A stretch of DNA of 64,000 bases from Sphingobium chlorophenolicum (GCF_000722875.1 NZ_JFHR01000021.1:1-64000); one strand, 5' to 3'. Positions 50,202-59,668 are shown, numbered from the stretch's first letter. Made by a program: numbers and translations. The notes: generated by a model not told the origin, from the sequence alone.

Positions 50202-51932
50202 TCAGAAGGCGTCGGCGGCCAGCGCCATGATCGTCGCCTCGCCCGCCGCGATGCTGCCCGCCAGTCCCCGGACCTGCGGCAACATCCGCTGGGCGAAAAA
50301 GTCGGCGACGGCGCGCTTGGCGTCATGCAGCGGCGTGTCCCCTTCCGCGGCGGCCATGCGCGTCCACATCCAGCCCATGGAGACCAGCGCGAACAGGCGC
50401 AGATAATCCGCCGCCGCGGCACCCGCGGCCTCCACGCCTGCGCCGCGCAACGAAGCCGTAACCTCGCGCAGCAGGGCCAGCGCTTCACGGGTGCTTGCCG
50501 CGATCCCAATGGTCCCGGCCGCCTCCAGATCGTCCGCGACCAGCGCGAAGAAACCCTCGACCACCGCGCCGCCCGCCATGGGCAGCTTGCGCCCGACCAG
50601 GTCCATCGCCTGCACGCCGTTGGTGCCCTCATAGATCTGGGCGATGCGCGCATCGCGGACATATTGTTCCATGCCCCATTCGCGGATGTAGCCATGCCCG
50701 CCGAACACCTGCTGCGCCTGCACCGCGCTTTCGAAGCCGTAATCGGTGAAGGCCGCCTTCACCACAGGCGTCAGCAGCGCGACCAGACCGTCGGCCTTGG
50801 CCCGCTCCCCGGCGTCTTCATGGTGATGCGCCCGGTCGAGCTGCAACGCCGTCCAGCCGCCAAGCGCGCGCGCGCCTTCCACGAAAGCGCGGATGTTGAG
50901 GAGCATGCGCCGCACATCGGCATGTTCGATGATCGCCACCGGCTCCCTCGTTCCGTCCGCGCTGCGTCCCTGGAGCCGTTCCTTGGCATAGCTCGCCGCC
51001 TGCTGATATGCCGCGCCCGCGATGCCCAGTCCCTGGATGCCAACCATCAGCCGTTCGGCGTTCATCATCGTGAACATGGCGGCCAGGCCCCGATGCGGTT
51101 CGCCCACCAGCCAGCCGGTCGCACCGTCATAGTTCATCACGCAGGTCGGCTGGGCGTGAATGCCCATCTTCTTTTCCAGCGCGCCGACCGACATGGCATT
51201 GCGGACCGTGAAGTTGCCGTTCGCGTCGGGCAGATATTTGGGTACCAGGAACAGGCTGATCCCCTTCACGCCCGCAGGGGCGTCGGGCAGGCGCGCCAGC
51301 ACCAGATGGATGATATTGCCGCCGAAATCATGGTCGCCGGAGGAAATGAAGATCTTCTGCCCCGTCACCGCATAGCCGCCATCGGCGTCCGGCACTGCCT
51401 TGGCCTTCAGCGGGGCCAGGTCGGTGCCCGCGCCACTTTCGGTCAGCGCCATGGCGCCGGTCCATTCACCGCTCACCATGCGCGAAAGATAAGTGGCCTT
51501 CAGGGAATCGTCGGCATGGGCCGCGATCGCCTCGCACGCGCCCCGCGTCAGGCCGGGGAACAGGCCGAAGGACATGTTGGACGCTGCCAGCATCTCATCC
51601 AGCCAGAGCTGAAGGATGAAGGGCAGGCCCTGCCCGCCATATTCCGGGGCCGCCGCCAGCGACGGCCAGCCAGCCGCCACGAAATCGCGCCAGGCGTCCG
51701 CAAAACCCTCCGGCGTATGCACTTCGCCGTCGATCAGGCGGCTGCCCTCCTCGTCGCCATGGCGGTTGATCGGGTGCAGCCGTTCCGCGCACATCCGACC
51801 CGCTTCCTCCAGCACCGCCGTGGCGAGATCCGCATCGACATCCTTGCCCATCTCCGCCATTGCCCCGTCGAAGCCGAGCACCTGGGTCAGCAGGAAGCGG
51901 TAATCATCGATCGGCGGAACATAGCTGAACAT
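50202..51932 (-). CDS. Long acyl-CoA dehydrogenase (FadE5/DmdC-like)
   Basis: A 576-residue dehydrogenase, about 190 residues longer than normal owing to a C-terminal helical extension, as in FadE5 and the DmdC (methylmercaptopropionyl-CoA) group. Blocks include MALTESGAGTDLAPLKAKA, VTGQKIFISSGDHD and QVFGGHGYIREWGMEQYVRD, with a catalytic-base Glu candidate in IYEGTNGVQ. Start 51932 (MFSYVPP) has GAGGGAG six bases upstream. In one operon with the thiolase. Broad-range straight-chain acyl-CoAs are a likely substrate. Confidence 0.92.
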   Translation of the reverse strand: MFSYVPPIDDYRFLLTQVLGFDGAMAEMGKDVDADLATAVLEEAGRMCAERLHPINRHGDEEGSRLIDGEVHTPEGFADAWRDFVAAGWPSLAAAPEYGGQGLPFILQLWLDEMLAASNMSFGLFPGLTRGACEAIAAHADDSLKATYLSRMVSGEWTGAMALTESGAGTDLAPLKAKAVPDADGGYAVTGQKIFISSGDHDFGGNIIHLVLARLPDAPAGVKGISLFLVPKYLPDANGNFTVRNAMSVGALEKKMGIHAQPTCVMNYDGATGWLVGEPHRGLAAMFTMMNAERLMVGIQGLGIAGAAYQQAASYAKERLQGRSADGTREPVAIIEHADVRRMLLNIRAFVEGARALGGWTALQLDRAHHHEDAGERAKADGLVALLTPVVKAAFTDYGFESAVQAQQVFGGHGYIREWGMEQYVRDARIAQIYEGTNGVQAMDLVGRKLPMAGGAVVEGFFALVADDLEAAGTIGIAASTREALALLREVTASLRGAGVEAAGAAAADYLRLFALVSMGWMWTRMAAAEGDTPLHDAKRAVADFFAQRMLPQVRGLAGSIAAGEATIMALAADAF

Positions 51933-52122
51933 CGGAAACTCCCTCAAAGCAGGTCGCAGCGACTATACCAAACATCTGTTACAGTCAATCGCGCCCTCAG
52001 CCGACGGGTGGTCCGGCACCGTCATGACAACAGATCATCCATTCATTGAAACTCATCATAACCGATCAGGCCCATGCCCGTCTAAAGCTGACGGCTTTCT
52101 TGGAAAAGCGGGAAGGTGGAAC

Positions 52123-52923
52123 ATGGATCTGCAACTGTCGGGGAAGCGCGCGATCGTCACTGGCGGCAGCCGGGGCATCGGCAAGGCGATAGCGCGGGCG
52201 CTGGCGGAGGAGGGCGTGCGCGTCGTCATCGCCTCCCGCGATCTGGACGCCGGACGCGCCACGGCGAACGAACTGGCGCGGAAGACCGGCGGCGAAATCC
52301 ATGCCCTGGCCGCCGACACGCGGGACGATGCGCGGGTCGACGCGCTGATCGCCGACGCCGTCGCCCTGCTGGGCGGGCTGGACATCGTCGTCAACAATGC
52401 CGCCCGCCCCGGCGCGCCGCCCGCCGTGCCGGGCGTGGCGGGCGTGGAATCGGCCTATCTGCTCGAAGAACTGGACACCAAGCTGGTCGGCTATTTGCGG
52501 GTTGCGCGGGCCGCGGCGCCCCATCTGGTCGCGAACGGCTGGGGCAGGATCATCAACATCAGCGGGCTGGCGGCGCGTGGCGCCTTTTCCATCCCAGGGT
52601 CCGCCCGCAATGTCGCTGTGGCCGCGCTCACCAAGAATCTGGCGGACGAACTGGGTCCGAAGGGCGTCAACGTCACCGTCGTTCACCCCGGCGCGACCCG
52701 CACGGAAAAAACGGCCGAAGCGGTCACGCGCAAGGCGACGGCGGAGGGCATTTCCGAAGCCCAGGCGGAAAAGGCGCTGTTCGGCCATGCGCTGGTCGGA
52801 CGGATCATAGAGGCGGAGGAAGTGGCGGCGGTCGTGACCTTCCTCGCCTCGCCCCGCAGCGTCGCGATCAACGGCGACGCCATCGCGGCCGGCGGCGGCA
52901 CGCGGGGCGCGATCCATTATTGA
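52123..52923 (+). CDS. Atypical SDR lacking YxxxK catalytic pair
   Basis: A 266-residue Rossmann protein with TGGSRGIG and NNAA (usually NNAG). Where YxxxK should be, the sequence is GSARNV, so both Tyr and Lys are absent; only the Ser region (NISGLAARG) is kept. SARN at this place marks a known SDR side group of unclear activity. GAAGGTGG lies upstream. It is divergent from the long acyl-CoA dehydrogenase. Might bind NAD(P) or an acyl-CoA without being a dehydrogenase. Confidence 0.85.
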   Translation: MDLQLSGKRAIVTGGSRGIGKAIARALAEEGVRVVIASRDLDAGRATANELARKTGGEIHALAADTRDDARVDALIADAVALLGGLDIVVNNAARPGAPPAVPGVAGVESAYLLEELDTKLVGYLRVARAAAPHLVANGWGRIINISGLAARGAFSIPGSARNVAVAALTKNLADELGPKGVNVTVVHPGATRTEKTAEAVTRKATAEGISEAQAEKALFGHALVGRIIEAEEVAAVVTFLASPRSVAINGDAIAAGGGTRGAIHY

Positions 52924-53128
52924 GGGAGGCTCACCCCCCACCCCATTGAAATGACTGGATTCCAGACAGCCGCCCGGCCCGTGAAAATCATGGACCGGGC
53001 GACTTCATGCTGCCCATTTCCCATTTAAATCGATCCGGTCGGCGGCGAAATGCGCCGGAACGCTTGCATTCCCGCACGATTGATAATAGCCATAATATTA
53101 TCATAATAATTTAATTGGGACTGGAATC

Positions 53129-54454
53129 ATGGGATTTGAAGATCATCCGACCGTCCGCGCGCTGCGGGAAAGAGGCGAATCGGAGTCGACGGAAATCGTC
53201 TCGGCCGCCCTGCTGAAAGAGATCGCGCTCGAATGCGGGGCGGCCGATGTCGGCTTGATCGAAATCACCCGCCCGGCCATCGCCCCGCAAATCCCCTATA
53301 TCCAGAAAGTCTACGCCAAGACGAAGACGCTGATGGCGATCGTCTGCCGGATGAACGAACTGCCGGTGCGCTCGCAGACCCGGTCCGTGGCGAATGAGGA
53401 ATTCCACGCCACCTACGACCATGTGAACGAGGCGTGCCGGGAAATCGTGCGCGAACTCACCAAGCGGGGCATTCCGGCATGCAACGCCATCGCAGCCTTT
53501 CCCATGGAACTGGACCAGCCCAAGATCATGATGGTGCAGCACAAGCCCGTCGCGGTGGAGGCGGGGCTGGGCCATATGGGCGTCCACCGCAGCGTCATCC
53601 ATCCTAAATTCGGCAGCTTCATCCTGCTGGGCACGGTGCTGCTGGGCGTCGAGGCGGACGAATATGACCATCCGGTCGACTATAATCCGTGCCTGGGCTG
53701 CAAGCTGTGCGTCGCGGCCTGCCCCGTGGGCGCGATCAAGGCGGACGGCGCGTTCGACTTCATGACCTGCTACACGCATAATTATCACGATTTCACGGGC
53801 AACTTCCTGAACTTCGTGGAAAATGTCGTGGAGGCGAAGGACAAGAAGGATTATCGCCAACGCATCCCGCCCAGTGAGACCCAGCTCATCTGGCAGTCCC
53901 TCTCGTTCAAGCCCCAATATAAGGCCGCCTATTGCATATCGGTCTGCCCGGCGGGCGAGGAGGTGATTTCTCCCTTCCTCAAGGACCGCAAAACCTATGT
54001 CGAGGATATCGTTAAGCCCCTGCTCGACAAGGAGGAGGTGCTGTACATCATCAAGGGCACCGATGCCGACGAAAGCGTTCCGCGCAAATTCCCCCACAAG
54101 CAGATCAAGCATGTGCGGGCGGGCCGGATCACGACCAGCATCGGCGGCCATCTCTTCTCCCTACGGCTCAGCTTCCAGCGGGGCGCGGCCCGCGCGCTCG
54201 ACCTGACCAGCCACTGGACGTTCGAGGACAAGAAGGAACATCATGCCACGGTCCGCGTCGCGGGCAAGCTGCTGGAGATAGACGACCGACGCCATGCCGG
54301 GGACGCCGACTTCAAGGTCTGGGTCAAGACGGATCGCTGGTTCGACTATCTCAACCTGCTGTGCGAACTGGACGAACTGTTCGAGGAAGGCTCCATCCGC
54401 CTCGACGGCGACCGGGAAAGGCTGGACGCCTATCTCGCCTGCTTCCCCTTCTGA
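53129..54454 (+). CDS. QueG-like Fe-S protein with C-terminal SCP2-like domain
   Basis: A 441-residue protein. Residues about 20-280 follow the QueG/reductive-dehalogenase-like layout: AGLGHMGVHRSVIHPKFGS, then a ferredoxin cluster C188, C191, C194, C198 (CLGCKLCVAACPVG), and a degenerate second cluster (C214, C269, C273). Residues about 330-425 (LRLSFQRGAARALDLTSHW onward) look like an SCP2 sterol-carrier domain, not found in QueG. The leader is AT-rich with GGGACTGGAATC before ATG. It is not epoxyqueuosine reductase by context. An oxygen-sensitive reductase acting on a lipid-like ligand is a guess. Confidence 0.75.
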   Translation: MGFEDHPTVRALRERGESESTEIVSAALLKEIALECGAADVGLIEITRPAIAPQIPYIQKVYAKTKTLMAIVCRMNELPVRSQTRSVANEEFHATYDHVNEACREIVRELTKRGIPACNAIAAFPMELDQPKIMMVQHKPVAVEAGLGHMGVHRSVIHPKFGSFILLGTVLLGVEADEYDHPVDYNPCLGCKLCVAACPVGAIKADGAFDFMTCYTHNYHDFTGNFLNFVENVVEAKDKKDYRQRIPPSETQLIWQSLSFKPQYKAAYCISVCPAGEEVISPFLKDRKTYVEDIVKPLLDKEEVLYIIKGTDADESVPRKFPHKQIKHVRAGRITTSIGGHLFSLRLSFQRGAARALDLTSHWTFEDKKEHHATVRVAGKLLEIDDRRHAGDADFKVWVKTDRWFDYLNLLCELDELFEEGSIRLDGDRERLDAYLACFPF

Positions 54455-54464
54455 CACCGGCTTT

Positions 54465-54499
54465 GGATACCTCCCCGCGCAAGGCGTGGGGAGGTATCC
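54465..54499. repeat. Short palindromic repeat related to copies A and B
   Basis: Arms GGATACCTCCCC and GGGGAGGTATCC (12 bp, perfect) with further inner pairing around AAG. The CCTCCCCGCGCAAGGCGTGGGGAGG core resembles the first hairpin of the repeats at 4136 and 16736. It lies between converging genes and may act as a bidirectional terminator. Confidence 0.65.
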
Positions 54500-54507
54500 G
54501 ATGACGC

Positions 54508-55134
54508 CTAATCGGCGATGACGGCGTCGCGGCCAATCCATCCGGAGTCATGCACCGCCTGATGCATGAAGGCCGCGACGTCGGCGCGGCTGATGCTGGG
54601 AAGTCCCTTCATCTCGATCCGGTCGGCTACGCGATAGGCCCCCTTGGCGCCTCCGTTCGTGAGCGCGACGGGATAGACCAGCGTCCAGTCCAGGCCACTG
54701 GCGCGGATGGCCGCATCCGCAACCGCCTTGTCCGCGTAGATCCGGCGAAGCAGCGTGCGGAACAGGAACTTCTGCACAAAACTGGCCGCGCCGAAGCTTT
54801 CCCCGACGCCAAAGGACGACATCCACACAAGGCGGGAGACATGCGCCTGCCCGGCCGCGCCGGTCACCGCTGCGGCGGCACGGCTGAACAATCGGTCGGC
54901 GGCCAGCGAATTGCCCCGCCCCAGGGTGGAAATGACCGCGTCCTGCCCCTGCATCGCCCTTGCGACATTCTGCATCGACGTGGCGTCGCCCTGGACGATG
55001 GCGATGCGGTCGGACAGATGGCCGATCCGCTCCGGATCGCGCACGAGGGCCGTGACGGAATCGCCGTTTCTCAGGCAAAGATCGATCACATGGCGACCGG
55101 TCGGACCGGTCCCGCCCAGGACGAGGATTTTCAT
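54508..55134 (-). CDS. NAD(P)-binding NmrA/SDR5-like protein
   Basis: A 208-residue Rossmann protein with the extended glycine motif GGTGPTGRHV, then VQGDATSMQNVARAM and VYPVALTNGGAKGAYRV. It fits the SDR_a5-like (BLVRB/flavin-reductase-like) group. It overlaps the QorB-like gene upstream by four bases, so it is the third gene of an operon starting at 56755. Redox enzyme or NADPH sensor; substrate unknown. Confidence 0.87.
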   Translation of the reverse strand: MKILVLGGTGPTGRHVIDLCLRNGDSVTALVRDPERIGHLSDRIAIVQGDATSMQNVARAMQGQDAVISTLGRGNSLAADRLFSRAAAAVTGAAGQAHVSRLVWMSSFGVGESFGAASFVQKFLFRTLLRRIYADKAVADAAIRASGLDWTLVYPVALTNGGAKGAYRVADRIEMKGLPSISRADVAAFMHQAVHDSGWIGRDAVIAD

Positions 55135-56012
55135 CTGGCTTCTCCGGCTTCGATCCGGCCCATTGACGCCAGCAGGCTTTCCAGAGACCGGGGCGGCCTG
55201 CCGGACAGGCGTTCGACGTCGCCGGTCACGATGTCGTAGTTTCCCGCCGCATAGTCGGACTGGATGCTGATGATCGCGTTCGCCAGTTCTTCGGGAATGC
55301 CCGCCTGCGTCAGGCTGGCCCGTAGCTGGTCCTCCGGCACGACCATGAAGTCGATGGGTCGCCCCGTGAACCGCGCGGCCAGCGCCGCCCGTTCCGCCCC
55401 GTCGAAGCTTTTCGGCCCGGTCGCCGAATAGATCGCGCCCTCATGCCCCTCCCCCAGCAGCACGCCTGCGACCGCCGCCGCCAGATCGTCGCGGGACAGA
55501 TAGGCCACGCGATTGTCGCGAAGGCCAACCAGCACCCCCGCGTCGGCGGCCATGCGGGCGTCGTCCGCGAAGGATTCCGCATAATAATTCATGCGCACGA
55601 TCGTCCAGGCCGGGGCGTTCCTCATGAGATGCTGTTCGCCGATCCAATAGGGGGCGATGATGTGCGGCTCCTCCTGCTTGCGCGTGCCCATGGCCGAAAC
55701 CAGCACGATATGCCCGACGCCGGCGGCCAACGCCGCGTCGATCGCCGCGAGGAACTGCCTGCTCCTGATGCCGGGCCGCATCTCCGCGCTGGGGATAATG
55801 ACAAGCCGGTCCAGCCCGGCATAGGCCGACGCCAGCAGCGCCGGATCGTCATAGTCGCCCGCCCTCCGCTCAATGTCTTGGCCGAGGCCGAACGCCACCG
55901 CATCCGGCGTGCGCGATATCGCGACGACATCCTCCCCCGCCCCCATCGCCGCGAGTTGCGCAACGATCGCCTGCCCCAGCTTGCCGCTGGCTCCGCTCAC
56001 GCCGATCTTCAT
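55131..56012 (-). CDS. NmrA-family NAD(P)-binding protein (QorB/SDR-a type)
   Basis: A 293-residue atypical SDR: GVSGASGKLGQAIV at the N terminus, then RAGDYDDPALLASAYAGLD and the variable C-terminal part with AGIPEELANAIISIQSDYAA. This arrangement is typical of type-2 NADPH:quinone oxidoreductases (QorB) and related sensors. It overlaps neighbours on both sides by four bases. Quinone or aldehyde reduction is the usual role in the family; here unproven. Confidence 0.87.
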   Translation of the reverse strand: MKIGVSGASGKLGQAIVAQLAAMGAGEDVVAISRTPDAVAFGLGQDIERRAGDYDDPALLASAYAGLDRLVIIPSAEMRPGIRSRQFLAAIDAALAAGVGHIVLVSAMGTRKQEEPHIIAPYWIGEQHLMRNAPAWTIVRMNYYAESFADDARMAADAGVLVGLRDNRVAYLSRDDLAAAVAGVLLGEGHEGAIYSATGPKSFDGAERAALAARFTGRPIDFMVVPEDQLRASLTQAGIPEELANAIISIQSDYAAGNYDIVTGDVERLSGRPPRSLESLLASMGRIEAGEAR

Positions 56013-56755
56013 TTCGAACCACCGGCCAGGGCGACGGCGTCCGGCCCGGCGGGAAAGCGAAGCCGCCCACTGTCGTCATGAACGGCTTCCCAGATCGCTT
56101 CCGCGACATCGCTTTCGCGGGTGGTCAACGGCGGATTCGCGAAGCCCTGCAGGATGGGCTGGGCAAAGGCGGCATATTCTCCGGGCAGCAGCTGATCGAC
56201 CGGGACGATGCTGTTCGCGCCGAACCGTGTGGTCGGCGCATAGCCGGGTTCGACCAGTTTCGCGCGCACGCCGAAATAAGCGAGTTCTATCGCCAGCGAG
56301 GCCGTGAATCCCTCCACCGCCTGCTTGCTACCGGTATAGGCCGCCGCCAGCGGAAAATCGCCCAGCGTGACGCTGGAGGTGACGTTGACGATGGTCCCAG
56401 ACCGCCGCTCGCGCATCTGGGGGATGAAAGCCCGCGTCATGGCCATCACGCCTATGCTGTTGGTCTCGACAAGCTGGCGGATCAGCGACATCGGCATCGC
56501 TTCGAACGCGCCAACCCCGCCCACGCCCGCATTGTTGACCAGCACGTCGACAGGGCCAGCCGCCTCGACCAGCGCGGCGATGCTGGCTTCGCTGGTGACG
56601 TCCAGCGGCAGGACGCGCAGATTTTCCGACGACGGCAGCACGCTCCGGTCGGGGGAGCGCATCGTCGCGATGACATTCCAGCCGCGTTCGAGGAAATGAC
56701 GCGCCGTCTCCAGGCCATAGCCGGATGAAGCGCCGGTGATCAGGATCGTTTGCAT
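56009..56755 (-). CDS. Short-chain dehydrogenase/reductase
   Basis: A 248-residue SDR with TGASSGYG, NNAG, Ser in VTSSVTLG and the catalytic pair in YTGSK. AAGGAG lies seven bases before ATG 56755; the frame to 56779 is rejected. First gene of a three-gene operon with two NmrA-like proteins, divergent from the AraC gene at 56892. This layout recalls redox or stress-response operons activated by a neighbouring AraC protein. Substrate unknown. Confidence 0.9.
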   Translation of the reverse strand: MQTILITGASSGYGLETARHFLERGWNVIATMRSPDRSVLPSSENLRVLPLDVTSEASIAALVEAAGPVDVLVNNAGVGGVGAFEAMPMSLIRQLVETNSIGVMAMTRAFIPQMRERRSGTIVNVTSSVTLGDFPLAAAYTGSKQAVEGFTASLAIELAYFGVRAKLVEPGYAPTTRFGANSIVPVDQLLPGEYAAFAQPILQGFANPPLTTRESDVAEAIWEAVHDDSGRLRFPAGPDAVALAGGSK

Positions 56756-56808
56756 AGGGAAACTCCTTGGTTTGGACACCCTCCTGCTAAGTCATGCCGC
56801 CAAGACGA

Positions 56809-56849
56809 TCCATAATCGTTAATCCATATAATATTACCAATCGTCCATA
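56809..56849. promoter_or_regulatory. Repeated TCCATA motifs in divergent promoter
   Basis: TCCATA occurs at 56809, 56823 and 56844; the last two are 21 bp apart, as expected for AraC-type half-sites. It is in the AT-rich gap between the SDR operon and the AraC gene. Short motifs, so the evidence is modest. Confidence 0.35.
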
Positions 56850-56891
56850 ACGCTTTACTCCGGACGCGGGCTGCGGCAGGACAGGCCAGCC

Positions 56892-57818
56892 ATGGACCCA
56901 TTGAGCGACATCATCGCGCTGCTTCGCCCGACCGCCGCGATATCGAAACCGATCACCGCGCGCGGCGACTGGTGCGTAAGCTATCGCGCCTATGACGCGC
57001 CGGGCTTCACCATCGTGCTGGCTGGCGAATGCTGGCTTCAGTTCGCGGACGGCGAACCGCTGCGCCTGTCCCAGGGCGACTTCATCCTGCTGCCGACCAC
57101 GCCCGCCTTCACGCTCTTCAGCAAGCCCGGCGTACCAAGCATCGCCGTGGAGCCGACCGCCGCCCCGGTCCGTCACGGCGAAGCGGAGGGGGAACCGGAC
57201 TATGTCGCGCAGGGCGGCAGCTTCCGTTTCGAACGCGTCAACGCCCCCCTGCTGCTGTCGCTGCTGCCCGGCATGATCCATATCCCCGCGTCGAAGGGCC
57301 GAAGCACCCGGTTCGGGCGGATCATCACGCTTTTCGCGGAAGAATGCGCCTCCGACTATCCCGGCAAGGACGCCATCCTCCAGCGGCTTATCGAGACATT
57401 GCTGATAGAGGCGCTCCGCTGGCGCAGCCTGGAGCGGGACGGAATGTCCGCCGGATTGCTCCACGCCCTGCGCGATCCGGCACTGGCGCGGGCGCTCCAT
57501 GCGATGCATGCCGACATGGCCGCCAGATGGACCGTCGCCAGGTTGGCGAGCATTGCGGGCATGTCCCGATCCGCCTTCGCGGCCCGGTTCGCCGAAGCGC
57601 TTGGCTGCGGCGCCATCGAATATCTGGCCCGCTGGCGCATGGCGTTCGCGATGAACGCGCTGATGCGCGGCGACAAATCGCTGGACCGGATCGCCGACGA
57701 GATCGGTTATGAATCCGCCAGCGCGTTCAGCACCGCCTTTCGCAAGCGATCAGGCATGGCGCCCGGACGATTTGCCCGGCTGGGGATGGGCGGAGAGGAC
57801 CGCATTTCCCCGAATTGA
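56892..57818 (+). CDS. AraC-family transcriptional regulator, cupin type
   Basis: A 308-residue regulator with an N-terminal cupin-like sensor (LRLSQGDFILLPTTPAFTL) of the Cupin_6/AraC-N group and a C-terminal double HTH: WTVARLASIAGMSRSAFAARF, then LDRIADEIGYESASAFSTAF. It is divergent from the SDR-QorB-NmrA operon, which it probably controls. Family members respond to small lipophilic or electrophilic compounds. Confidence 0.92.
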   Translation: MDPLSDIIALLRPTAAISKPITARGDWCVSYRAYDAPGFTIVLAGECWLQFADGEPLRLSQGDFILLPTTPAFTLFSKPGVPSIAVEPTAAPVRHGEAEGEPDYVAQGGSFRFERVNAPLLLSLLPGMIHIPASKGRSTRFGRIITLFAEECASDYPGKDAILQRLIETLLIEALRWRSLERDGMSAGLLHALRDPALARALHAMHADMAARWTVARLASIAGMSRSAFAARFAEALGCGAIEYLARWRMAFAMNALMRGDKSLDRIADEIGYESASAFSTAFRKRSGMAPGRFARLGMGGEDRISPN

Positions 57819-57864
57819 TCGGCGGAAATCCGAAAGCCGACGGCCACGAACCCGCCGGATCGCG

Positions 57865-58920
57865 TCAGGCGAAAACCGCGCCGTCCATCAGCTTGCGCGC
57901 CGTCCGAAGCAGGGCGGCCGATCGAATCGCGCCATCCTCGCCCAGTTCCAGGACGCAGCCCAGCGCCCCGGTGGGATGCTCCACCGACAGCAGTTTGCTC
58001 GCCCCTTCCGGCACCTCCGCCACGTCGGCGGCGGGCGATCCGGGCAGCAGGCATGCCGTCGCGACGCTGACGGCCCCCAGCACGCCAACCGACGCATGGG
58101 CGCGGTGCGGGATGAAGCTGCGAACCGTGATCGCGCCGCCATGGCGCGGCGGCGCGACCAGCATCATCTTGGGCACCGACTTTTCGCGAACGTCACCCAG
58201 ATTCATCAGGCCGCCGACCGCCAAGCGAAGCGCCTCCACCCTCTGCTTGAGCGCGGCGTCGGCTTCCAGCGTTTCCCGACCCTCATAGCCGGTGATGCCC
58301 ATGTCCACCGCCTTCACAACGACGCAGGGCATGCCATTGTCGATCAACGTCACCCGCACGCCGTCAATGTCATCGAACGCCTTGCCCGTGGGCAGCAGCG
58401 CGCCGCAGGAGGAACCCGCCATATCGCGAAACTCGATGGGCACGGGGGCATGCGATCCGGGCACGCCGTCGATCGCCGCGTCCCCGGCATAGGTCACGCG
58501 GCCGCCCGGCGTCTCCACCATGGCCATCGCGACCTGCCCGCTATTTTCCATGAATATGGCGACCGGCGTCCTGCCGTCCCGCGCCGCCACCAGCCCCCGC
58601 TCGATGGCGAAGGGACCGACGCCTGCCAATATATTCCCGCAATTCTGGGCGTCGGTGACGATCCCCTGATCCACGAAGACCTGAAGGAAAAGATAGTCGA
58701 CATCGATGCCGTCGCGTGTCGATGGCGATATCAGCGCGACCTTGCTGGTCAGCGGATCGGCGCCGCCCATGCCGTCGATCTGGCGCGGATCTGGCGAACC
58801 CATGATGCGCAGCAGCAGCGCGTCCCGCGCCTGCCTGTCGGCGGGCAGGTCGTCGCGAAGGAAATAGCCACCCTTGGACGTGCCGCCGCGCATCCACATG
58901 CAGCGGACGCCCTCAGACAT
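57865..58920 (-). CDS. ligU: 4-oxalomesaconate tautomerase/isomerase (PrpF family)
   Basis: A 351-residue PrpF-type isomerase. [13 protein letters not shown] with its catalytic Lys leads the first half, [13 protein letters not shown] follows, and the second half repeats the fold with [14 protein letters not shown]. Start 58920 (MSEGVRC) overlaps the end of ligK by eight bases; the longer frame is a shadow of ligK. In Sphingobium SYK-6 LigU carries out the isomerisation of oxalomesaconate between LigI and LigJ; in Pseudomonas the homologue is GalD. Cytosolic step of protocatechuate/gallate meta-cleavage. Confidence 0.9.
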   Translation of the reverse strand: MSEGVRCMWMRGGTSKGGYFLRDDLPADRQARDALLLRIMGSPDPRQIDGMGGADPLTSKVALISPSTRDGIDVDYLFLQVFVDQGIVTDAQNCGNILAGVGPFAIERGLVAARDGRTPVAIFMENSGQVAMAMVETPGGRVTYAGDAAIDGVPGSHAPVPIEFRDMAGSSCGALLPTGKAFDDIDGVRVTLIDNGMPCVVVKAVDMGITGYEGRETLEADAALKQRVEALRLAVGGLMNLGDVREKSVPKMMLVAPPRHGGAITVRSFIPHRAHASVGVLGAVSVATACLLPGSPAADVAEVPEGASKLLSVEHPTGALGCVLELGEDGAIRSAALLRTARKLMDGAVFA

Positions 58921-59587
58921 ATTTAAGGCCCATTTCCGCGAGTTTCTCGCGCATCCCGTACATGTCCAGTCCCAGTTCACCGGCTGCCAGACGGCGGCGC
59001 TTCTCCTCCTCAAGCGCGGCCCGCCGCTGCGCCGCCGCCAGGACGTTCGCCGCATCGGCCCGTTTGACCACGCAAACGCCGTCATCGTCCGCCACGATCA
59101 CGTCCCCCGGTTCGACGGGCGCCCCGGCGCAGACCACCGGCACGTTCACCGAACCCAGCGACGCCTTGATCGTCCCCTGCGCGAACACCGCCCTGGACCA
59201 GACGGGGAAACCCATTTCGGTAAGGTCGCACACGTCGCGAATGCCCGCATCGACGATGAGTCCCTGCGCCCCACGCGCAAGCGCCGACGTCGCCAGCAGG
59301 TCACCGAAATATCCGTCTTCGCACGGGCTGGTCGGCGCGAGGACCAGGATATCGCCATCCTGAAGCTGTTCGATAGCGACATGGACCATCCAGTTGTCGC
59401 CTGGCGGGGCCGATATCGTCACGGCGGAACCCGCGATGCGCGCACCGGCATAGATGGGCCGCATATGACTGGCCATCAGGCCGGTTCGGCCCTGCGCCTC
59501 ATGCACGGTGGCGACGCCGCATTCGGCCAGGCCGCGAACCAGTTTGGCGGGCACCCGCTCGATATGTTGAACCACGATTCCCGACAT
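58913..59587 (-). CDS. ligK: 4-carboxy-4-hydroxy-2-oxoadipate aldolase
   Basis: A 224-residue RraA-fold class II aldolase. The metal-site residues lie in [10 protein letters not shown] and the helper loop in [17 protein letters not shown]; length matches LigK/GalC enzymes. It cleaves the final intermediate to pyruvate and oxaloacetate. First gene of the minus-strand pair with ligU, divergent from the LysR-type regulator by 81 bp. The neighbouring ligU, ligJ and ligI make the assignment secure. Confidence 0.93.
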   Translation of the reverse strand: MSGIVVQHIERVPAKLVRGLAECGVATVHEAQGRTGLMASHMRPIYAGARIAGSAVTISAPPGDNWMVHVAIEQLQDGDILVLAPTSPCEDGYFGDLLATSALARGAQGLIVDAGIRDVCDLTEMGFPVWSRAVFAQGTIKASLGSVNVPVVCAGAPVEPGDVIVADDDGVCVVKRADAANVLAAAQRRAALEEEKRRRLAAGELGLDMYGMREKLAEMGLKYV

Positions 59588-59668
59588 AGACCAGCCACCG
59601 CCTTTCCAACCCCCGATGTGCCGACCCTTTCTCCCGCGAACCAGTCCGAAGCTTGCGGATGATATAAG

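Noticed and set aside
48992..50695. Thiolase extended to 50695
   Set aside because: The first 175 codons are an out-of-frame reading of the acyl-CoA dehydrogenase gene and rich in Arg/Trp; MTDVFLVS at 50170 is the natural start.
53129..54454. Annotation as epoxyqueuosine reductase (queG)
   Set aside because: The C-terminal SCP2-like domain and the altered second Fe-S cluster do not fit QueG, and no queuosine gene is nearby.
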